Source: Treponema sp. UBA1798 | GTDB lineage: Bacteria; Spirochaetota; Spirochaetia; Treponematales; Treponemataceae | Length of the DNA: 10,978 nucleotides | Assembly: GCA_002319875.1 (NCBI GenBank) | Contig: DCFS01000226.1 | Coordinates: 1 to 10,978 of the forward strand | Direction: 5' to 3' | Part shown: positions 6,761 through 10,978 of the stretch, piece by piece | How positions within the stretch are numbered: the stretch's first letter is position 1 | Layout of the letters: the number at the start of each line of letters is the position of its first letter | Position numbers and translations under genes: made by a program | Notes under the pieces: generated by a model | Database searches by the model: none | Told to the model about the DNA's origin: nothing | The model's input: the letters and a program-made list of their open reading frames with translations, nothing else

Positions 6761-8275
6761 ATGGAAAATACTGATTTTTTATTACGGCTGGATGGTATAA
6801 CAAAAAGGTTTCCCGGAGTACTTGCACTGGATGATGTACATCTGGAGGTCAGACGTGGAGAAGTTCACGGGCTGATCGGGGAAAACGGTGCAGGAAAGTC
6901 GACACTGATCAAAATTCTTACCGGGTTCCATTGCCCCGATAAAGGACAATTTCTGTATAACGGTCAGCAGATAGAACACATGACTCCGCACCGGGCAATG
7001 GAATTGGGGATTGCGTGTATCTATCAGGAATTGAATCTTATTCCGGAAATGAGTGTTATGGAAAACGTCTATCTCGGGCGGGAATTATATACGGCAAAGG
7101 CTCTCAGTCTTCTTGACAGAAAGCAGATGCTTGAACAGACGGATACTCTTTTCAGGGACATAGATCCTGATATTAATCCGAAAACAAAGGTTGGTCTGCT
7201 GGGAATCGGACAGCAGCAGATGGTGGAAATAGCCCGTGCAGTACACGCCGGAGCCAGACTGATAATTATGGATGAACCAACTGCAAGTCTCGGGAAAAAT
7301 GAGAGCGAAAAGCTTTTTCAGATTATTGCCCGGCTGAAGAAAAATAATGTGACGGTTATTTTTATTTCACACAGACTGGAAGAAGTCAAAAGAATATGCG
7401 ACAGCATTACAGTACTCCGGGACGGAAAGGTAGTCGGAAGCAGCATTTCAGTTAAGGTGACTATTGACGATATTATAAAACTGATGGTCGGACGGGATAT
7501 AAAACAGAAGTATCCGAAAATTACTGTTCCTGTCGGAGATGAAATGCTTTCCGTTGAAGGGCTCAGCCGCAGCGGTGTCCTGCACGATATTTCATTCCGG
7601 GTCCATGCCGGTGAGATTCTCGGTTTTTCAGGACTTGTCGGAGCCGGGCGTACGGAAATGGCTCGTGCGATTACCGGTGCCGACAGGGCGGATTCCGGTA
7701 CTATTTTAATACATGGAAAAAAAGTCCATATCAGGAATCCCCGGGATTCGATACGTTCAGGTATTGCATTCCTCACGGAAGACAGAAAAGGCCAGGGACT
7801 TGTTCTGATTCAGAGTATTGAATTTAATGTTACGCTCCCCAACCTTCACCGCTATGTCAAAACCGGATTTTTAAGATTGAAAAACATGAGCAGCGATGTA
7901 ACAAAGCTGGTAAAGGATTTGAACCTGCATTCTACTGGTATAAAAGCATTGGCAAGACAGTTAAGCGGCGGCAACCAGCAGAAAGTTGTTATTGCGAAAT
8001 GGCTTTTGTCTGAAGCTGATATATTCATATTTGATGAACCGACAAGAGGTATTGATGTCGGAGCAAAAGTAGAAGTTTACAATCTGATAAATCAGCTTGT
8101 TTCAAAAGGAGCTGCCGTCATCATGATAAGTTCAGAAATGGATGAATGCATGGGAATGTCCGACCGTATACTGGTAATGCACGAAGGACGTATTACGGGT
8201 GAATTTTCCAGAAATGCTTTCAGTCAGGAAAAGATAATGTATGCAACATCAGGCATAAAGGAGTCCGCGGTATGA
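6761..8275 (+). CDS. Sugar ABC transporter ATP-binding protein, two fused nucleotide-binding domains (RbsA/MglA type)
   Basis: ATPase subunit of a CUT2-type sugar importer, on the cytoplasmic face of the membrane; 504 aa, standard for the type. Domain 1 has Walker A G-E-N-G-A-G-K-S-T (40-48), signature L-G-I-G-Q-Q-Q (147-153), Walker B L-I-I-M-D-E-P-T (167-174) and switch His204. Domain 2 has the degenerate Walker A G-L-V-G-A-G-R-T (291-298, no lysine), signature L-S-G-G-N-Q-Q-K-V (401-409) and Walker B I-F-I-F-D-E-P-T (421-428), with S-S-E in place of the switch histidine. That asymmetry is normal for RbsA-like proteins. In domain 1 the signature has Gly where Ser is common (L-S-I-G) and the D-loop reads A-S-L-G rather than A-S-L-T. 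The ATG follows GGAGAG (6750-6755). The inositol substrate is inferred from context. Confidence 0.93.
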   Translation: MENTDFLLRLDGITKRFPGVLALDDVHLEVRRGEVHGLIGENGAGKSTLIKILTGFHCPDKGQFLYNGQQIEHMTPHRAMELGIACIYQELNLIPEMSVMENVYLGRELYTAKALSLLDRKQMLEQTDTLFRDIDPDINPKTKVGLLGIGQQQMVEIARAVHAGARLIIMDEPTASLGKNESEKLFQIIARLKKNNVTVIFISHRLEEVKRICDSITVLRDGKVVGSSISVKVTIDDIIKLMVGRDIKQKYPKITVPVGDEMLSVEGLSRSGVLHDISFRVHAGEILGFSGLVGAGRTEMARAITGADRADSGTILIHGKKVHIRNPRDSIRSGIAFLTEDRKGQGLVLIQSIEFNVTLPNLHRYVKTGFLRLKNMSSDVTKLVKDLNLHSTGIKALARQLSGGNQQKVVIAKWLLSEADIFIFDEPTRGIDVGAKVEVYNLINQLVSKGAAVIMISSEMDECMGMSDRILVMHEGRITGEFSRNAFSQEKIMYATSGIKESAV

Positions 8276-9273
8276 TAAAGCTTAATTGCGGAGTTATAGG
8301 ACTTGGCCGTCTCGGAATGAAGCACGCACTTGCGATTGCCGGCAGAATTTCAAATGCCAGACTTGCTGCCGTTTCAGATCCTGTTTGTGACAGCAGAAAA
8401 CGATTAACCGATCAGTTTCCTGATATAAAGACATTCGAAGATTATCATGATCTTCTTGATATAAAGGAAATTGATGCAGTAATTATTGCGTCTCCCACGA
8501 CGACACATACAGGTATTCTTCTCGATTCGATAAAAGCCGGCAAAGCCGTTTTTTGTGAAAAACCGCTTACTCTGGACAGCAATGAGATTCCTCTGATTGA
8601 ATCTGCCTGCCGGGAAAAAGCCGCTCTGGTACAGGTCGGTTTTATGCGGCGTTTCGATTCCGGTTATATGGAAGCAAAAAAACGTATTGAAAGCGGAGAA
8701 GCCGGAGATCCTGTATCTGTCAGAAGTACGAGCAGAGACCCATCCTGTCCTCCCCTGGAATTTGCAAAGAAAAGCGGCGGTCTGATTTCTGATCTGTGCA
8801 TACATGATATCGACCTTGTCCGCTGGTTTCTCGGAAGTGAAGTTTCCCAGGTGTTCGCGCAGGGTGCGGTTCTGATGTATCCGGAACTCGGGGCAATCAG
8901 CGACATAGACCATGCTGATCTTCTGTTGCGCTGTCAGAACGGAACCCTCGGTTGTATAGAAGGAAGCCGGAATTCCCATTACGGATATGATGTCCGGACG
9001 GAGGTTGTCTGTACAAAGGGCGCTGTGTTTATAGGAACGCTGCATAATACACCCTGTGTGGTATTGAATCAGTATGGAGAGAATAGAAACACTGTTCCCG
9101 GATTTCTGGACCGGTTTGAACAGGCTTATGTAAGGGAAATTGAATCTTTTACAGATACAGTACTGTCCGGCGGACAACCATCAGTATCTGTAAAAGATGG
9201 ATTGGCTGCTGTCCGCGTTGCTGTTGCTGCCGGCAAATCACTGCAGGTATCAGCGCCTGTAAATATTATATAG
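8272..9273 (+). CDS. Second Gfo/Idh/MocA oxidoreductase, IolG-like inositol dehydrogenase
   Basis: Predicted cytoplasmic NAD-dependent dehydrogenase of 333 aa, paralogous to the IolG at 4812-5828. The Rossmann motif G-L-G-R-L-G is at 10-15, with Asp36 favouring NAD. E-K-P at 96-98 gives Lys97, and Asp174 and His178 complete the triad. The two proteins align along their length, for example R-D-P near 155, H-Y-G-Y-D against A-Y-G-Y-D near 236, and G-S-E-V near 188. The start overlaps the ATPase stop as ATGA, with AAGGAG (8258-8263) eight bases upstream, indicating translational coupling. Its place between two transporter genes suggests it acts on what the transporter imports. A scyllo-inositol dehydrogenase (IolX/IolW-like role) is a reasonable guess because that reaction yields the same inosose. 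Other polyols or inositol isomers are possible. Confidence 0.9.
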   Translation: MIKLNCGVIGLGRLGMKHALAIAGRISNARLAAVSDPVCDSRKRLTDQFPDIKTFEDYHDLLDIKEIDAVIIASPTTTHTGILLDSIKAGKAVFCEKPLTLDSNEIPLIESACREKAALVQVGFMRRFDSGYMEAKKRIESGEAGDPVSVRSTSRDPSCPPLEFAKKSGGLISDLCIHDIDLVRWFLGSEVSQVFAQGAVLMYPELGAISDIDHADLLLRCQNGTLGCIEGSRNSHYGYDVRTEVVCTKGAVFIGTLHNTPCVVLNQYGENRNTVPGFLDRFEQAYVREIESFTDTVLSGGQPSVSVKDGLAAVRVAVAAGKSLQVSAPVNII

Positions 9274-9291
9274 AAGAAAAGGGGAAAAGAT

Positions 9292-10299
9292 ATGTCGATG
9301 GGGAAAAAATCTGCTTCTGAAAGCACGCGTAATCATATCATGATAAAAGGAATGAGTGAACATTTATACAGCCTGGGAGTCCTGCTCAGCCTGTTTATTT
9401 TGTGTATTGTCATTTCAATTCTGTCACCGCGGTTTTTGACGCTGGACAACCTGATGAATGTCGCGGCTCAGGGTGCGGTTAATGCTATCGTTTCAGTGGG
9501 AATGTTTCTGGCGATTCTGACGGGGGGGATAGATCTTTCTGTCGGATCAGTCCTTGGGCTGTCGACTATGGTTATGGGAATTTTTGCTGTCAAGCTTGGA
9601 GTCTCCCCTTATCTTTCCATTCTTATCGTCCTGCTGATGGGGGGACTCCTGGGACTGATAAACGGCCTTTTACTTACCAAACTTCACCTTCCGCATCCTT
9701 TCATATCAACGCTTGGTATGAAGCAGATGGCACGCGGGCTTGCTCTCGTTGTAACAGGTGCCGTACCGATCAGCGGATTTGCAAAACCGATTCAGTTTCT
9801 GGGAAGTTATACCGTAGGGTGTGTACCGGTAAGTCTTTTTCTGGTTATGGTCGTTTACATACTGATGTATTTTTTCCTGACACGAACAGCAACCGGCAGA
9901 TACATATATGCAGTAGGAGGAAATACGGAAGCGAGCAGACTGAGCGGAATTAACGTATCGGCAATTCTCAATCTCGTATACACGATCAGCGGAATAACTG
10001 CTGCGCTTGCAGGTCTGGTACTGGTGGGCAGGGTAAACGCTTCATACCCGCTGGCAGGAACTGATTATGACAGCGACGCGATTGCTGCCGTTATTATCGG
10101 AGGAGCCAGTTTTTTTGGCGGCGTCGGCAAGATCGGAAATACGATAATCGGTGTACTCCTTATAACCGTATTACGGAATGGATTGAATCTGCTGAATGTG
10201 GATTCTGCATTCCAGACTTTTTCGATGGGTGCAGTGATCGTTATTGCGGTTGCAATTGATGTATGGCGGCAGAAGGTGACAAAAAACGCGGCTAAATGA
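9292..10299 (+). CDS. Sugar ABC transporter permease (RbsC type)
   Basis: Integral inner-membrane subunit of the CUT2 importer, 335 aa. After a polar N-terminus of about 25 residues come roughly eight to ten hydrophobic segments, the first at about 27-45 and the last at about 308-323. Family motifs include L-T-G-G-I-D-L-S-V-G-S (76-86), H-P-F-I-S-T-L-G (135-142), the cytoplasmic G-R-Y-I-Y-A-V-G-G-N-T-E-A-S-R-L-S-G-I (202-220) that contacts the ATPase, and D-A-I-A-A-V-I-I-G-G-A-S-F-F-G-G (262-277). Only one permease gene is present, so it presumably works as a homodimer. AGGGG (9280-9284) lies seven bases before the ATG at 9292; an ATG two codons later is possible. Substrate specificity is not readable from the sequence. 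Confidence 0.93.
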   Translation: MSMGKKSASESTRNHIMIKGMSEHLYSLGVLLSLFILCIVISILSPRFLTLDNLMNVAAQGAVNAIVSVGMFLAILTGGIDLSVGSVLGLSTMVMGIFAVKLGVSPYLSILIVLLMGGLLGLINGLLLTKLHLPHPFISTLGMKQMARGLALVVTGAVPISGFAKPIQFLGSYTVGCVPVSLFLVMVVYILMYFFLTRTATGRYIYAVGGNTEASRLSGINVSAILNLVYTISGITAALAGLVLVGRVNASYPLAGTDYDSDAIAAVIIGGASFFGGVGKIGNTIIGVLLITVLRNGLNLLNVDSAFQTFSMGAVIVIAVAIDVWRQKVTKNAAK

Positions 10300-10309
10300 G
10301 GTGTTTTAT

Positions 10310-10324
10310 AACCTAAAGGAGGTT
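10310..10324 (+). promoter_or_regulatory. Strong ribosome binding site within a small inverted repeat
   Basis: AAAGGAGG (10315-10322) is the strongest ribosome binding site in the window and lies four bases before the binding protein ATG. It sits in a short inverted repeat: AACCT (10310-10314) can pair with AGGTT (10320-10324) around a five-base loop. The site fixes the start codon. A control role for the weak stem is speculative. Confidence 0.6.
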
Positions 10325-10326
10325 TT

Positions 10327-10978
10327 ATGAATAAGTTGATTAAACGTATGGTTGCGGGAATAATGATTTCCGCAGCATGTCTTTGTGCTGTTTTTGCAAA
10401 TGGCGCAAAAGAAACACCTGAAAAGGGAACCGGAAAAGTCCGTATCGCCATGGTATTGAAAACACTCAGCAGCCAGTACTGGAAAATGGTAGCTGCGGGT
10501 GCAAAGGATGCGGCGGCGAAGAACAATGTTGATCTGATTTTACTCGGGCCGCCTACGGAGGATGCTGTTGAACAGCAGGTGAATATGCTGCTGGATGTAT
10601 TGACACAGCATCCTGCGGTTTTGTGTGTGTCGCCTTCCCAGCCGCCGACAGTCGTAAATATTCTGGAAAAAGCAAAAAGCATGAACATTCCGGTTATTCT
10701 TGTTGATACACCGATGCCGGATTCATTTACGGATTATGCAACTTTTATCGGTACTACAAATAAAACTGCCGGGGAACAGGCTGGTAAATTACTGCTGCAA
10801 AAACTCAAACCGGGAGCAAACGTACTGCTCATCGAAGGTGCGCCGGGAAATCCGTCTATGACCCAGCGGGTAGACGGAGCGGAAGAAGTTCTCCGGGCAG
10901 GAGGCATCAATATCGTAGCCCGTCAGCCGGCATACAGCGATCGTGAAAAAGCCTATACCGTGACGCAGAATGCAATGC
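10327..10978 (+). CDS. Sugar ABC transporter periplasmic substrate-binding protein (partial, 3' end outside the window)
   Basis: First 217 residues of a type I periplasmic binding protein (Peripla_BP_4, RbsB/IbpA-like); a full protein would be about 310-340 aa. The signal peptide has a basic start (K3, K6, R7), a hydrophobic core (8-23) and probable signal peptidase I cleavage in A-V-F-A before N-G-A-K-E (after residue 24). Cys18 could instead serve a loose spirochaetal lipobox. The ligand domain begins V-R-I-A-M-V-L (38-44), with Q-Y-W (50-52), P-V-I-L-V-D-T (122-128), F-I-G-T-T-N-K-T-A-G-E-Q-A-G (140-153) and R-V-D-G (181-184), whose arginine is a common sugar contact in this family. It captures the substrate for the permease and ATPase just upstream; inositol is inferred from context. 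Being last in the cassette is less usual than being first. Confidence 0.93.
   Translation, partial: MNKLIKRMVAGIMISAACLCAVFANGAKETPEKGTGKVRIAMVLKTLSSQYWKMVAAGAKDAAAKNNVDLILLGPPTEDAVEQQVNMLLDVLTQHPAVLCVSPSQPPTVVNILEKAKSMNIPVILVDTPMPDSFTDYATFIGTTNKTAGEQAGKLLLQKLKPGANVLLIEGAPGNPSMTQRVDGAEEVLRAGGINIVARQPAYSDREKAYTVTQNAM

Noticed and set aside
8404..9177. 257-codon open frame on the minus strand opposite the second dehydrogenase
   Set aside because: The opposite strand has clear Gfo/Idh/MocA motifs along its full length, and the minus-strand product shows no recognisable domain. It is a shadow frame.
10065..10688. 207-codon minus-strand open frame spanning the permease end and binding protein start
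   Set aside because: It lies opposite two well-supported genes and crosses their boundary with its own ribosome binding region; the predicted protein is low-complexity and unrecognisable.
1..10978. CRISPR arrays, tRNA or rRNA genes, insertion sequences, phage genes
   Set aside because: Coding sequence fills nearly the whole window, and the gaps hold no regularly spaced repeats, tRNA-like folds or transposase remnants.

Overview
The window is one uninterrupted, plus-strand, ten-gene cluster for uptake and breakdown of inositol. All genes are intact except the last, which runs off the right edge. The most likely source is a spirochaete (Treponema- or Sphaerochaeta-like). The main clue is the terminal binding protein, whose export signal ends in A-V-F-A-N-G-A-K-E, a pattern I associate with spirochaetal periplasmic binding proteins. 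Base composition looks moderate (mid-40s percent G+C by eye). The lineage is an inference; the function of the cluster is much firmer.

Layout. Positions 19-5828 hold the catabolic block: a class II aldolase (probable iolJ), iolC, iolD, iolE and iolG, with overlaps or gaps of at most about 45 bases. A 155-base gap (5829-5983) follows. It is the only sizeable non-coding stretch and carries an 18-bp operator-like palindrome, an AT-rich inverted repeat and a perfect 15-bp-arm hairpin. Positions 5984-10978 hold iolB, a fused two-domain sugar ABC ATPase, a second IolG-like dehydrogenase overlapping the ATPase gene, an RbsC-type permease, and the start of a periplasmic binding protein gene.

How the genes work together. 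The binding protein, permease and ATPase form a CUT2-type importer, most likely for myo-inositol or an isomer. IolG oxidises myo-inositol to 2-keto-myo-inositol (inosose), IolE dehydrates it to the trihydroxycyclohexane dione, IolD opens the ring, IolB isomerises 5-deoxy-glucuronate to 5-dehydro-2-deoxygluconate, IolC phosphorylates it, and the aldolase splits the product to dihydroxyacetone phosphate and malonate semialdehyde. The second dehydrogenase keeps the catalytic Lys/Asp/His set and could feed another isomer such as scyllo-inositol into the same pathway. Genes for IolA (semialdehyde dehydrogenase), IolI (inosose isomerase) and a regulator such as IolR are not in the window; they may lie outside it or be absent.

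Most of the window is a recognisable pathway rather than a new system. The parts least explained are the structured iolG-iolB gap and the extra dehydrogenase placed inside the transporter cassette.
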